From the NCBI RefSeq assembly GCF_018449725.1, contig NZ_JAAVVC010000011.1, positions 124,001 through 188,000 of the forward strand: a stretch of DNA of 64,000 nt. The letters are read 5' to 3'. Position numbers and translations under genes: made by a program. The DNA comes from Pseudomonas sp. dw_612. GTDB lineage: Bacteria; Pseudomonadota; Gammaproteobacteria; Pseudomonadales; Pseudomonadaceae. The notes beneath the pieces are model-generated. The model worked only from the letters and a program-made list of their open reading frames with translations. It made no database searches and was not told the origin of the DNA. Positions 36,152 to 44,462 of the stretch are shown piece after piece; positions within the stretch are counted from its first letter, which is position 1; the number at the start of each line of letters is the position of its first letter.

Positions 36152-38599
36152 ATGCTGTTGTTGTGGATACTGGTTCTGATCGTCGGCATTGCTTATTTGG
36201 CCCACCGCCGCATCGCACCGCTGCCGGCCTTGAGCATCGTGGCTGTCTATGTGGTGGCGATGGGCGCGTTCAGCCACGCACCGGGCTGGTTGCTACTGAT
36301 TCTCTGGGTGCTGATCGCCGTAGTCGCCGCACCATTATTGCTGCCCGACCTGCGCCGCAAATACTTCAGTGCGCCGCTGTTCAGTTGGTTCCAGAAAACC
36401 CTGCCGCCGATGTCGCAAACCGAACGCGACGCGATCGATGCCGGCACGGTCTGGTGGGACGGCGAACTGTTCAGCGGTCGCCCGGACTGGGACAAGCTGC
36501 TGTCCTACCCAAAAGCGCAATTGAGCGAAGAGGAACAGGCCTTTATCGACGGCCCGACCGAAGAACTTTGCGCAATGGTCAGCGACTGGCAGATCGGCCA
36601 GGACATGGACCTGCCTCCGGAAGCCTGGGCCCACATCAAGGAAAACGGCTTCTTCGCCCTGATTATCCCCAAGGAATTCGGTGGCAAAGGCTTCTCCGCC
36701 TACGCCCACTCCCAGGTCGCGATGAAACTGGCGACCCGCAGCGGCGACCTCGCGTCCACCGTGATGGTCCCCAATTCCCTCGGCCCCGCCGAATTGCTGC
36801 TGCATTACGGCACCGACGAACAACGCAACCATTACCTGCCACGGTTGGCCCGCGGCGATGACATCCCGTGCTTCGCATTGACCGGGCCACTGGCCGGATC
36901 CGACGCCGGCGCGATGCCCGACACCGGTGTGATCTGCAAAGGCGAATGGGAAGGCCAGGAAACCTTGGGGCTGCGCCTGAACTGGGAAAAACGCTACATC
37001 ACCCTGGGCCCGGTGGCCACCCTGCTCGGCCTGGCCTTCAAGGCTTACGACCCGGACCATTTGCTGGGTGACAAGGAAGACTTGGGCATCAGCCTGGCGC
37101 TGATCCCGACCGACACCGCCGGTGTTGAAATTGGCCGCCGTCACCTGCCCCTTGGCGCCGCGTTCATGAACGGCCCGAACTCTGGCAAAGACGTATTCAT
37201 TCCCCTCGACTTCCTGATTGGCGGTCAGGAAATGCTCGGCAAGGGCTGGATGATGCTGATGAACTGCCTGTCGGTGGGACGTTCGATTTCCCTGCCTGCG
37301 GTGGGTACCGGCGCGGCGAAGTTCACCAGCCTGGTGACCGGCCAATACGCTCAGGTACGCGAGCAGTTCAACGTGCCGCTGTCGGCATTCGAAGGGATTC
37401 AGGAAGCCATGGCGCGCATCGGCGGTAACGCCTGGATGATGGACGCCGCGCGCATGCTGACCGCCAACGCGGTGGACCTGGGCGAAAAACCGTCAGTGCT
37501 GTCGGCGATTCTCAAATACCACCTGACCGAACGCGGCCGCGAGTGCATCAGCCACGCCATGGATGTGCATGGCGGCAAGGCAATCATCATGGGGCCGAAC
37601 AACTATCTGGGCCGTAGCTGGAATGGCGCGCCGATTTTCATCACTGTGGAAGGCGCGAACATTCTCTCGCGCAACCTGATGATCTTCGGCCAGGGCGCGA
37701 TCCGCTGCCATCCGTTCGTGCTCAAGGAAATGGCCCTTGCCGGCCGTGAAGACAAGGATCAGGCACTGACCGAGTTCGATGGCCTGCTGCTCAAGCACAT
37801 CGGTTTTGCCGTAAGCAACGCCGCCAGCACGCTGGTGCTGAACCTCGGTTTCGGGCACTTCGAACACGCGCCGGGCAACAAGCTCAGCCAGGGTTACTTC
37901 CGTGCGCTCAACCGCCAGGCCGCCGCCTTCGCCATGCTCGCCGACTTGAGCATGATGTTGCTGGGCGGTGAATTGAAACGCCGTGAACGCCTGTCGGCCC
38001 GCCTGGGGGATGTGCTCAGCAACATGTACCTGGCGTCCGCCGCGCTCAAGCGTTATCACGACCTCGATTCGCCGGAGCACATGGCGCCGCTGTTTATCTG
38101 GGCCATGGAAGAAAGCCTGGGCCAGTCGGAACGCGCACTGGACGAACTGCTGAGCAACTTCCCGAACAAGGTATTGGGTTGTCTGCTGCGGGTGATCGTG
38201 TTCCCGTTCGGTCGTCGCCACAAAGGCCCGTCGGACAAACTCGGTGCCGAAGTGGCGGCGGTGATCGGCCGGGCCAAGGGCGATCCGACCCTCGAAGAGT
38301 TGCTCGGCGGTTGCTACCGCCCACAATCGGCCGACGATGCTGTCGGCGCCCTGCAACATGCCTGCAACCTGCTGAACGCGGCGCAACCGTTGCAGAAAAA
38401 ACTGCACGTGGCGCTTAAGAGCGGTCAGGTGAAACCGGCCGCCGGGGAGCACGCCATCGATGCAGCACTGGAAGCCGGGGTCTTGCAACCGGGTGAGGCG
38501 CAATCCCTGCGCGACGCCGAAGTGGCGCGGCGCAAGGTGATCGATGTCGATGACTTCGACAAAGATGAACTTGCGCTGGCCGACGGAAAGGTCCGCTGA
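36152..38599 (+). CDS. fadE: Acyl-CoA dehydrogenase FadE
   Basis: First step of fatty-acid beta-oxidation, FAD-dependent. 815 residues, the same long form as E. coli FadE. The N-terminal hydrophobic region (about 1-60) suggests membrane association. The dehydrogenase domain has GFFALIIPKEFGGKGFSA, ALTGPLAGSDAGAMPDTG and LGLRLNWEKRYITLGPVATLLGLAFKAYDP. The ATG at 36152 with GGAGG nine bases upstream is preferred to the earlier reading at 36119. Ends before a small gene. Confidence 0.95.
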   Translation: MLLLWILVLIVGIAYLAHRRIAPLPALSIVAVYVVAMGAFSHAPGWLLLILWVLIAVVAAPLLLPDLRRKYFSAPLFSWFQKTLPPMSQTERDAIDAGTVWWDGELFSGRPDWDKLLSYPKAQLSEEEQAFIDGPTEELCAMVSDWQIGQDMDLPPEAWAHIKENGFFALIIPKEFGGKGFSAYAHSQVAMKLATRSGDLASTVMVPNSLGPAELLLHYGTDEQRNHYLPRLARGDDIPCFALTGPLAGSDAGAMPDTGVICKGEWEGQETLGLRLNWEKRYITLGPVATLLGLAFKAYDPDHLLGDKEDLGISLALIPTDTAGVEIGRRHLPLGAAFMNGPNSGKDVFIPLDFLIGGQEMLGKGWMMLMNCLSVGRSISLPAVGTGAAKFTSLVTGQYAQVREQFNVPLSAFEGIQEAMARIGGNAWMMDAARMLTANAVDLGEKPSVLSAILKYHLTERGRECISHAMDVHGGKAIIMGPNNYLGRSWNGAPIFITVEGANILSRNLMIFGQGAIRCHPFVLKEMALAGREDKDQALTEFDGLLLKHIGFAVSNAASTLVLNLGFGHFEHAPGNKLSQGYFRALNRQAAAFAMLADLSMMLLGGELKRRERLSARLGDVLSNMYLASAALKRYHDLDSPEHMAPLFIWAMEESLGQSERALDELLSNFPNKVLGCLLRVIVFPFGRRHKGPSDKLGAEVAAVIGRAKGDPTLEELLGGCYRPQSADDAVGALQHACNLLNAAQPLQKKLHVALKSGQVKPAAGEHAIDAALEAGVLQPGEAQSLRDAEVARRKVIDVDDFDKDELALADGKVR

Positions 38600-38664
38600 T
38601 CCTGTAAATATGGGCGTGGGAGCTTTATACTCCCGCGCCCGTTTTGCTCTTGAGGACTTATCTC

Positions 38665-39072
38665 GTGTCCAATGTCGTTGCCGATCATCTCGTCTTGCTT
38701 GACCACTTGCGCAGCATCCTGGTCGCCGTGGGTGAGGCCGAACAGGTTCCCGAAGAAAGCCATGCCTTGTTCCTGGAGCGCTTTGACGAATTGCGTGCGT
38801 TGCTGCCGGTCGATCCGATCGAAAGCCAGTACCTGGGCCAGGACATTCTCTGCCAGGTCATCACCCGCTACCCGCAAATCGCCCACCTGGTACCGCGCGA
38901 TTTGCTGTGGTATTTCGCCGGTGACTGCCTGCACTACATGCCCGATGATGAAATCGATTTGTACCAGGCGTTGGAAGAGCGTCGTTTCGAAGCTGAACAG
39001 AACGACGAACCGTTCGACTGGAACCAGGAAAAGCAACTGCTGGCGATGTCGCAGGACGACAGCAAGCACTGA
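38665..39072 (+). CDS. Hypothetical PA2816-like protein
   Basis: 135 residues. An acidic, soluble protein with LVLLDHLRSILVAVG, HYMPDDEIDLYQALEERRFEAE and EQNDEPFDWNQEKQLL. No known domain seen. The GTG at 38665 has GAGGA about nine bases upstream, better than the ATG at 38644. It follows fadE by 65 bases and is seen next to it in other pseudomonads from memory, which suggests a fatty-acid-related role, unproved. Confidence 0.8.
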   Translation: MSNVVADHLVLLDHLRSILVAVGEAEQVPEESHALFLERFDELRALLPVDPIESQYLGQDILCQVITRYPQIAHLVPRDLLWYFAGDCLHYMPDDEIDLYQALEERRFEAEQNDEPFDWNQEKQLLAMSQDDSKH

Positions 39073-39088
39073 TCCTGGATCAGGCATA

Positions 39089-39127
39089 CAAAAAGGCCCG
39101 CATGGTGATTCATGCGGGCCTTTTTTG
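39089..39127 (+). terminator. Rho-independent terminator after PA2816-like gene
   Basis: AAAAAGGCCCGCATG-loop-CATGCGGGCCTTTTTT, a strong stem with T-tract. Confidence 0.9.
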
Positions 39128-39145
39128 TGGCACTAGTGAGGACGC

Positions 39146-39213
39146 CTTCGCGGGCAAGCCTCGCTCCTACAGGTTATGCGCAATCCTTGTAGGTGCGAGG
39201 CTTGCCCGCGAAG
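39146..39213. repeat. REP-type inverted repeat, family C (short)
   Basis: CTTCGCGGGCAAGCCTCGCTCCTACA and TGTAGGTGCGAGGCTTGCCCGCGAAG are near-inverse arms with a short loop. It sits between a terminator and the LysR gene. Confidence 0.88.
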
Positions 39214-39223
39214 AGGAGGCCCG

Positions 39224-40222
39224 TCAGAGCAACCCATCACTCTCCGGCAACTCATATTCCGCCGCGACCTTGCTCAAGGCACTCGGCTTACCCGGTTTGC
39301 TCAGGGTCGGCTCCTTCTCCAGGCACTCCACCAGATAATCAATAAACACCCGCAGCTTCGGCGGCAAATAACGCGTCGGTGAATGCAACAACCACGCCCC
39401 ACCATGGTACGAGGCCAGGAAGGTCCAGTCCGGCAACACCTGCACAATCAACCCCTGCTCCAACGCATAACGGGCGGTGAAGTACGGCAGGCTGCCAATG
39501 CCGATATGCTGCAACACCGCGCCCAATCGCACTCCGGTGTGATTGGCCGCATAGCGCCCGCGCACGCCGACAGTCACGGCCTTGGTACCTTTCTTGAATT
39601 TCCAGCGGGCATCGCTCGGCGTTTCGCCCAGGTAGATGCAACTGTGATTGAGCAAATCGTGGGGATGCGTCGGCGTGCCGTGTTCGGCCAGGTATTGCGG
39701 CGTCGCGCAGAGCAAATGGTCGATGGTCAGCAACTGCCGCCCGACCAGTCCGGCGGGCGGTCGATCGGTAATCCGGATCGCCAGATCGACGTTGTCGTCG
39801 ATCAAATCCACTTGCCGATCTTCGAGCAACAACTCCACATCCACTTTGGGGTAACGCCGCAGAAATTCGGGCATATGCGGGTGAATCACAAAGCGCCCCA
39901 CCGCTTTGGGCACGCTGACCCGCACCAGGCCTTCGGCCTCATGGGTGAACTGGCCGCTGATTTCCATCACCGACTTGGCTGCGCTGACCATCTCCTGGCA
40001 ACGCTTGAACACTTCTTCGCCGCCATCGCTCAACCGCAACTTGCGCGTGGTGCGCTGCAGTAACCGGGTGGCCAGGGCTTTTTCCAGGCGCGAGATGCTG
40101 CGACTGACCGCCGAAGGCGACGAGCCTAATTGACGTGCCGCTTCGGAGAAGCTGCCGGTCTCGACAACCTTGACGAAAATCGCCATTTCACCCAACAGCG
40201 GCAACGGTAGATTTATGCTCAC
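39224..40222 (-). CDS. LysR-family regulator, divergent from AlaX-like gene
   Basis: 332 residues, with the winged-helix domain (about 8-70: LLGEMAIFVKVVETGSFSEAARQLGSSPSAVSRSISRLE) and a substrate-binding effector domain after residue 95. It lies 90 bases from the AlaX-oxygenase-LysE unit on the opposite strand. LysR proteins commonly control such a neighbour, and the effector may be the amino acid or product of that unit. Confidence 0.92.
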   Translation of the reverse strand: MSINLPLPLLGEMAIFVKVVETGSFSEAARQLGSSPSAVSRSISRLEKALATRLLQRTTRKLRLSDGGEEVFKRCQEMVSAAKSVMEISGQFTHEAEGLVRVSVPKAVGRFVIHPHMPEFLRRYPKVDVELLLEDRQVDLIDDNVDLAIRITDRPPAGLVGRQLLTIDHLLCATPQYLAEHGTPTHPHDLLNHSCIYLGETPSDARWKFKKGTKAVTVGVRGRYAANHTGVRLGAVLQHIGIGSLPYFTARYALEQGLIVQVLPDWTFLASYHGGAWLLHSPTRYLPPKLRVFIDYLVECLEKEPTLSKPGKPSALSKVAAEYELPESDGLL

Positions 40223-40252
40223 AGCGCAACAGTCCTTTGATGTTTGAACGGA

Positions 40253-40281
40253 TTATCACGCAATTCCACGCTTCATATAAT
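40253..40281 (+). promoter_or_regulatory. Candidate sigma-70 promoter for AlaX-oxygenase-LysE unit
   Basis: TTATCA (40253-40258), a 17-base spacer and TATAAT (40276-40281) lie in the divergent gap. The -10 box is perfect and the -35 box is weak, as in activator-dependent LysR targets. Confidence 0.5.
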
Positions 40282-40312
40282 AAAAATAGAAACTTTAATA
40301 AGGGCATGGAAT

Positions 40313-40939
40313 ATGACGCTTCGCCTCTTTTTCCATAGTGATGACCTCAAGGCCAATGTGGAAGTCCTGGATTGCACGCCCCACGAGAATGAATTCGCGG
40401 TCGTTTTGCGCGCCACACTGTTTCACCCACAGGGCGGCGGCCAGCCCTTTGATACCGGTTGGATCGGTGAAAGCCAGGTATTGCGGGTGGTTCAGGATCC
40501 GGACCGGATCGTCCATTACGTCGACCACCCGGTGAAACTCGGCATGACCCAGATCAGGGTCGATGAACCACGCCGCCGGCTCAATACCCGCCTGCATTCG
40601 GCCGGCCACCTGATCGGCCACTTCGTCCAGGCAATGGGTTGGATGCCGATCAAGGCCCATCACTGGCCAGGCGAAAGCCGCGTGCAGTTCAAACCGACGG
40701 AGTCGGCCGCCGAGGTGGATATCCAGACCGTGCAGCACGGCATCGAGCAGTGGATCGCCCACGACCTGCCGCGCCTGACGTCACTGCGCGAAGGTGCCCG
40801 GGAAATCGGTTTCGGAGAACTGCCCGCCTACGGTTGCGGCGGCACCCATGTACGTAGCCTGAAGGATTTGGGCACAGTCACGATCGACTCCCTTTCACTG
40901 AAAAAGGGCACGTTGTCCGTCCACTACCACGTGGATTGA
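40313..40939 (+). CDS. AlaX-like aminoacyl-tRNA editing protein
   Basis: Stand-alone relative of the editing domain of alanyl-tRNA synthetase. 208 residues from ATG 40313. It has the family signature LFHPQGGGQPFDTGW and the zinc set HSAGH (His95, His99) and CGGTH (Cys175, His179). The family hydrolyses misacylated tRNA, for example Ser-tRNA(Ala). The fold is complete, so an active enzyme is likely. Next to an oxygenase and LysE exporter, it may protect against mischarging with an amino acid made here. That role is an inference. Confidence 0.88.
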   Translation: MTLRLFFHSDDLKANVEVLDCTPHENEFAVVLRATLFHPQGGGQPFDTGWIGESQVLRVVQDPDRIVHYVDHPVKLGMTQIRVDEPRRRLNTRLHSAGHLIGHFVQAMGWMPIKAHHWPGESRVQFKPTESAAEVDIQTVQHGIEQWIAHDLPRLTSLREGAREIGFGELPAYGCGGTHVRSLKDLGTVTIDSLSLKKGTLSVHYHVD

Positions 40940-41031
40940 GCTTTTTGGCGATGTCGACACCGTCATCGCCTGACGCCGGGGGAGCCTGCATTCGCGAGCT
41001 CCGTTGACTACTCGATAGATGGACCTAAACC

Positions 41032-41802
41032 ATGATGCTTGACGTCGAGCGTCTCGATGAGACGTGCATAAAAAAACTGGCCAACGAAGAAGTCCTCGCC
41101 ATCCGCGTCAAAGGCTTTTTGCCTCAACCGCTGGCGGTGCAGATTGGCGACAAGATCCTTGCGCCGGGCTTCGAGGGTTACATCAACGCGCCGAGTATCG
41201 GTCGCATCGGCATGGCGTTTTACGAAGCGGAAAACCAGCCGCTACTGATTGAAGACTATTTCGAGCGCGCCACCAGCAACATCGAGGAATTGCGCAATCG
41301 CTGTGCGCCCTACTCGTCCCCGGTCGACACCCTGCGTTGCATGCTCGACGAGTCCTGGCCAGCGGGCGCACATCTGGAAAACCTCTACGGCCGCAAGATG
41401 TATGTCGGGCTGTCTCGCGTGGTGAAACCTGGCGTGTGCTTCCTCGCCCATCACGACATCTTCGCCAAGGACGCCCCGGACAGTTTTCAGGCCCGCAGTC
41501 TGGAGGCGCAATTCGCCTGCAATGTTTACCTGAACATGCCCACCGAGGGCGGCGCGTTGCAGATGTGGGACCACGACATTTCCCCCGACCAGTTCGATGA
41601 AATGCGTGGCGACAGTTACGGCATCGACCCGACCCTGCTTGGCCCTCCGACCCTGGAGGTACGCCCGGATCCGGGTGATTTCATCATGTTCAATTCGCGC
41701 TGCATGCACTCGGTGACCCCGGGTGTGGCCGACCCGCGGTTGAGCCTTTCGTTCTTTGTCGGCTATCGCGGCAATGCTTCACCCCTTACTTTTTGGAGTT
41801 GA
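41032..41802 (+). CDS. 2-oxoglutarate/Fe(II)-dependent oxygenase, possible free-amino-acid hydroxylase
   Basis: 256 residues. The iron facial triad is readable: His140 and Asp142 in VCFLAHHDIFA, and distal His226 in FNSRCMHSVTPG. Arg236 in DPRLSLSFF is placed to bind 2-oxoglutarate. Asp at the triad indicates hydroxylase chemistry; the halogenases of this family (for example BesD, WelO5) have Gly or Ala there. From memory, length and layout resemble the BesD-type lysine halogenase/hydroxylase group. The substrate is unproved. It ends one base before the LysE gene, so the two are coupled. Confidence 0.78.
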   Translation: MMLDVERLDETCIKKLANEEVLAIRVKGFLPQPLAVQIGDKILAPGFEGYINAPSIGRIGMAFYEAENQPLLIEDYFERATSNIEELRNRCAPYSSPVDTLRCMLDESWPAGAHLENLYGRKMYVGLSRVVKPGVCFLAHHDIFAKDAPDSFQARSLEAQFACNVYLNMPTEGGALQMWDHDISPDQFDEMRGDSYGIDPTLLGPPTLEVRPDPGDFIMFNSRCMHSVTPGVADPRLSLSFFVGYRGNASPLTFWS

Positions 41803-41803
41803 G

Positions 41804-42442
41804 ATGCTTTCGAATTACCTGGGCGAGTTTCTGGCGCTGGCGACCATTCACTTTCTGGCCGTGGTCGCGCCCGGACCGGACTTTGCCGTGACCATCCGCC
41901 AGAGCGTACGCTTCGGCCGCCTGGTGGGCATCTGCACGGCGCTGGGCATCGGCGCGGGGATTTCCGTGCACGTGCTTTACACCCTGCTCGGCGTCGGCGC
42001 GTTAATGCACACCCTGCCCTGGCTATTGACGGTGGCCAAGGTCGTGGGCGGCGCCTACATTCTGTACCTCGGCGTCAGCCTGTTGCGCAGCAAACCCAAG
42101 ACCGCACTGGAAGGCGAAAAGCCGGCTGACGAGCCGGTCGTGGAACAAACCTTGTTGAAGGCGTTTACCACTGGTTTTTTGACTAACGCGACCAACCCGA
42201 AAGCCACGCTGTTTTTTCTGGCGATCTTCACCACCATCATCAGTGCCACGACACCGCTGCAGATTCAGGCGCTGTATGGCCTGTGGATGTGCTTCGTCAA
42301 CGCACTGTGGTTTGTGATCGTCGCGCTGTTCTTTTCCAGTGCACGGGTGCGCCTGCTGTTTATGCGCATGGGGCACTGGTTCGAACGGACCATGGGGGTG
42401 ATTCTGATCCTGTTTGCCGGACGCCTGATTCTGTCGATGTAA
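41804..42442 (+). CDS. LysE/RhtB-family amino-acid exporter
   Basis: 212 residues, about six membrane segments. The family signature VVAPGPDFAVTIRQSVRFGRLVGICTALGIGAG follows the first helix, and AYILYLGVSLLR and TGFLTNATNPKATLFFLAIF are also conserved. The family exports amino acids such as lysine, homoserine and threonine. GGAGTTGAG just upstream serves as ribosome site at the end of the oxygenase gene. The likely cargo is the product of the preceding oxygenase or a related amino acid. Confidence 0.92.
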   Translation: MLSNYLGEFLALATIHFLAVVAPGPDFAVTIRQSVRFGRLVGICTALGIGAGISVHVLYTLLGVGALMHTLPWLLTVAKVVGGAYILYLGVSLLRSKPKTALEGEKPADEPVVEQTLLKAFTTGFLTNATNPKATLFFLAIFTTIISATTPLQIQALYGLWMCFVNALWFVIVALFFSSARVRLLFMRMGHWFERTMGVILILFAGRLILSM

Positions 42443-42455
42443 AACCTGCGCCTAT

Positions 42456-42493
42456 AAAAAGGCCCGCTCAGTCTGACTGGCGGGCCTTTTTTC
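42456..42493 (+). terminator. Rho-independent terminator of AlaX-oxygenase-LysE unit
   Basis: AAAAAGGCCCGC-TCAGTCTGACTG-GCGGGCCTTTTTT, a stem with T-tract 14 bases after the LysE stop. Confidence 0.9.
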
Positions 42494-42520
42494 TGGATCA
42501 GTACAAATCGCGCACAAACA

Positions 42521-42548
42521 AAAACGCCGCTCAATGAGCGGCGTTTTT
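42521..42548 (-). terminator. Terminator of tRNA cluster
   Basis: AAAACGCCGCTCA-ATG-AGCGGCGTTTTT. On the minus strand it follows the last tRNA and ends with a T-tract. Confidence 0.85.
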
Positions 42549-42556
42549 GTTGAATA

Positions 42557-42632
<76 letters not shown>

Positions 42633-42635
42633 AAA

Positions 42636-42711
42636 TGGCGTCCCCTAGGGGACTCGAACCCCTGTTACCGCCGTGAAAGGGCGGTGTCCTAGGCCACTAG
42701 ACGAAGGGGAC
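42636..42711 (-). tRNA. tRNA-Glu (anticodon TTC), copy 2
   Basis: Acceptor GTCCCCT/AGGGGAC, anticodon loop CCCTTTCACGG with TTC, T-arm GGGGTTCGAGTCCCC, encoded CCA. 76 bases. Identical to 42895-42970. Confidence 0.97.
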
Positions 42712-42816
42712 ACGCTAACTGAAACACATGGTGTGTATTTCAGTGCCCAAATCCGCATCCGAAGATGTCGGTTCTGGTTTCACTCAGCCCTGCCCGAAAG
42801 CAGTGCTGTTTAAAAA

Positions 42817-42892
<76 letters not shown>

Positions 42893-42894
42893 AT

Positions 42895-42970
42895 TGGCGT
42901 CCCCTAGGGGACTCGAACCCCTGTTACCGCCGTGAAAGGGCGGTGTCCTAGGCCACTAGACGAAGGGGAC
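42895..42970 (-). tRNA. tRNA-Glu (anticodon TTC), copy 1
   Basis: Promoter-proximal tRNA of the cluster. Identical to 42636-42711, with encoded CCA. Confidence 0.97.
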
Positions 42971-43351
42971 ACACGTACAACATTCACTCCTTACCGCGTT
43001 TCGCTGTGTGCTTTACGCTGTAAGTGGCGCGCATTCTATGGATGGATTGAGGGGTCGTCAACCCCCTGATATAAATTTATTTAAATCAATGACTTCGCCG
43101 TGCTTTGCGAGGCGAATCCGGGTTTTCCGTCGCCCGGTGTTTGACGCCTATATTCTGTCACCCGCCAAGGCGCTATAGTCCACCCACGCCACAGGTGATG
43201 GCATTGTGCACCGCGCTCGCTGTTACTTATATAAGCGGGATCACGGCCGATATAAGTAGAGTCGTGGCTGATTCAACTCGTCGAGCGGCCCTATGCGCCC
43301 CCAGGCCAAGCCACTACACTCGCACGCGAACCCTATAAAGAGGTCTTACCG
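42971..43351. other. Intergenic stretch with tRNA promoter
   Basis: About 380 bases. It holds the tRNA promoter described separately (43033-43061). Upstream of the coiled-coil protein gene there are AT-rich boxes (TATAGT near 43174) that could be its promoter, but none is convincing. No credible coding region was seen. Confidence 0.6.
43033..43061 (-). promoter_or_regulatory. Sigma-70 promoter of tRNA-Glu/Gly cluster
   Basis: On the minus strand TTGACG (43061-43056), a 17-base spacer and TAGAAT (43038-43033) lead to a GC-rich discriminator (GCGCGCC). This pattern suits stringent-controlled stable RNA genes. Confidence 0.75.
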
Positions 43352-44122
43352 GTGACACCACTCATGATCACCCTGCTAGTCGTAGCCGGGATCGCACTAT
43401 TGATCGCCATTGGCTACATGAACCATGTGGTGGAAAACAATAAGCTGGAAAAGGCCCGCACAAAGGTTGAACTCAACGATCGCCTGCGTCGCTGCGGCGA
43501 AATCACCGAGACCTTCCCCGGCCAGTTGATGACGCCAGCGCTCAAGCTGCTGCTGACGCGCCTGGAGCTGAACGTCTGCCAGCGCCTGCTGCACCTTGAA
43601 AAAACCAGCGCCTCGGTCAAGGCTCGAATTGCCGAACTGAGCACGCTGGTCGCCCAAGGCGAATCGATCCCGGTCAACAACCCGCCGGCACCGATCCAGA
43701 CCGAAGCCAAGGCCAAAGACGTGCGTTTCCTGCTCGAAGCCTTGCACGGCCAGATCACCCGCGCCGCCCAGGACGGCTTCCTGCCGACCAACGAAGCCAA
43801 GCGCTGGATCCGCGAAGTTCGCCACATCCTGGTACTGCTGCACATCGAGTTCTTCAACAACCTCGGCCAACACTCCCTGCAACAGAACCAGCCCGGCCAG
43901 GCTCGCCTGGCATTCGAACGCGGCGTGCAATACCTGCGCAAACAACAGGAACCCCAGGTCTACGCCGAACAACTCGAATACCTGGAAAAACTCCTGGCCC
44001 GCGCCAATGCACAGGTCATGGACCAGACTGCCCCGGCAGAAGGCGAAGTCAACCAATTGACCGAAGGGCTGAAAGACGTCGAGGCAGATGCCGACTGGAA
44101 GAAGAAAGCGATTTACGACTGA
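43352..44122 (+). CDS. Membrane-anchored coiled-coil hypothetical protein
   Basis: 256 residues. One N-terminal membrane segment (LMITLLVVAGIALLIAIGYM), then a Lys/Glu-rich helical region (HVVENNKLEKARTKVELNDRL), and a longer helical body with TPR-like HSLQQNQPGQARLAFERGVQYLRKQ. The GTG at 43352 has AGAGG eight to nine bases upstream. No enzyme motif. From memory a similar gene lies beside tRNA-Glu/Gly in P. aeruginosa; its function is not known. Confidence 0.82.
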   Translation: MTPLMITLLVVAGIALLIAIGYMNHVVENNKLEKARTKVELNDRLRRCGEITETFPGQLMTPALKLLLTRLELNVCQRLLHLEKTSASVKARIAELSTLVAQGESIPVNNPPAPIQTEAKAKDVRFLLEALHGQITRAAQDGFLPTNEAKRWIREVRHILVLLHIEFFNNLGQHSLQQNQPGQARLAFERGVQYLRKQQEPQVYAEQLEYLEKLLARANAQVMDQTAPAEGEVNQLTEGLKDVEADADWKKKAIYD

Positions 44123-44137
44123 TCAGCACAGTCAGAG

Positions 44138-44164
44138 AAAGCCACCGGGAGGTGGCTTTTTTTT
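44138..44164 (+). terminator. Rho-independent terminator after coiled-coil protein
   Basis: AAAGCCACC-GGGA-GGTGGCTTTTTTTT, stem with a T-tract 15 bases after the stop. Confidence 0.9.
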
Positions 44165-44213
44165 GCTTTGGGTTTGATGGGGGCAAGATTAGAAGCCATT
44201 AAACCTACAAGAG

Positions 44214-44402
44214 AATGGTCGGCTGCGAAGCCGTCTTCGCAGGCAAGCCAGCTCCCACAGTTTGATCGAGTGTTTCCGGGAGAGATTGGTCGCTGTCAGG
44301 GCGCCTTCGCGGGCAAGCCTTGCTCCTACAGTTTGAATGAGTACATTCGGGAGAGGCTGGTCGGCTGTCAGGACGCCTTCGCGGGCAAGCCTTGCTCCTA
44401 CA
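44214..44402. repeat. Three head-to-tail copies of a REP-containing ~71-base repeat
   Basis: Three units end in CTTCGC(A/G)GGCAAGCC(A/T)(G/T)GCTCC(C/T)AC, at about 44233-44260, 44301-44331 and 44371-44401. The last two share about 70 bases with a few changes. They are direct, not inverted, repeats. Confidence 0.85.
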
Positions 44403-44462
44403 AGATCAAAACCAAAAGCAGAGCGGCATACACCGCCCCGCTCTTCACCACTCATCAGGCCG

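Noticed and set aside
41242..41709. Antisense frame in the oxygenase gene
   Set aside because: Contained wholly in a gene with a complete 2OG/Fe(II) motif set; no evidence for a separate gene.
44214..44402. Possible CRISPR array
   Set aside because: Only three units of ~71 bases with no regular spacer of different sequence, and the units carry a REP core found elsewhere.
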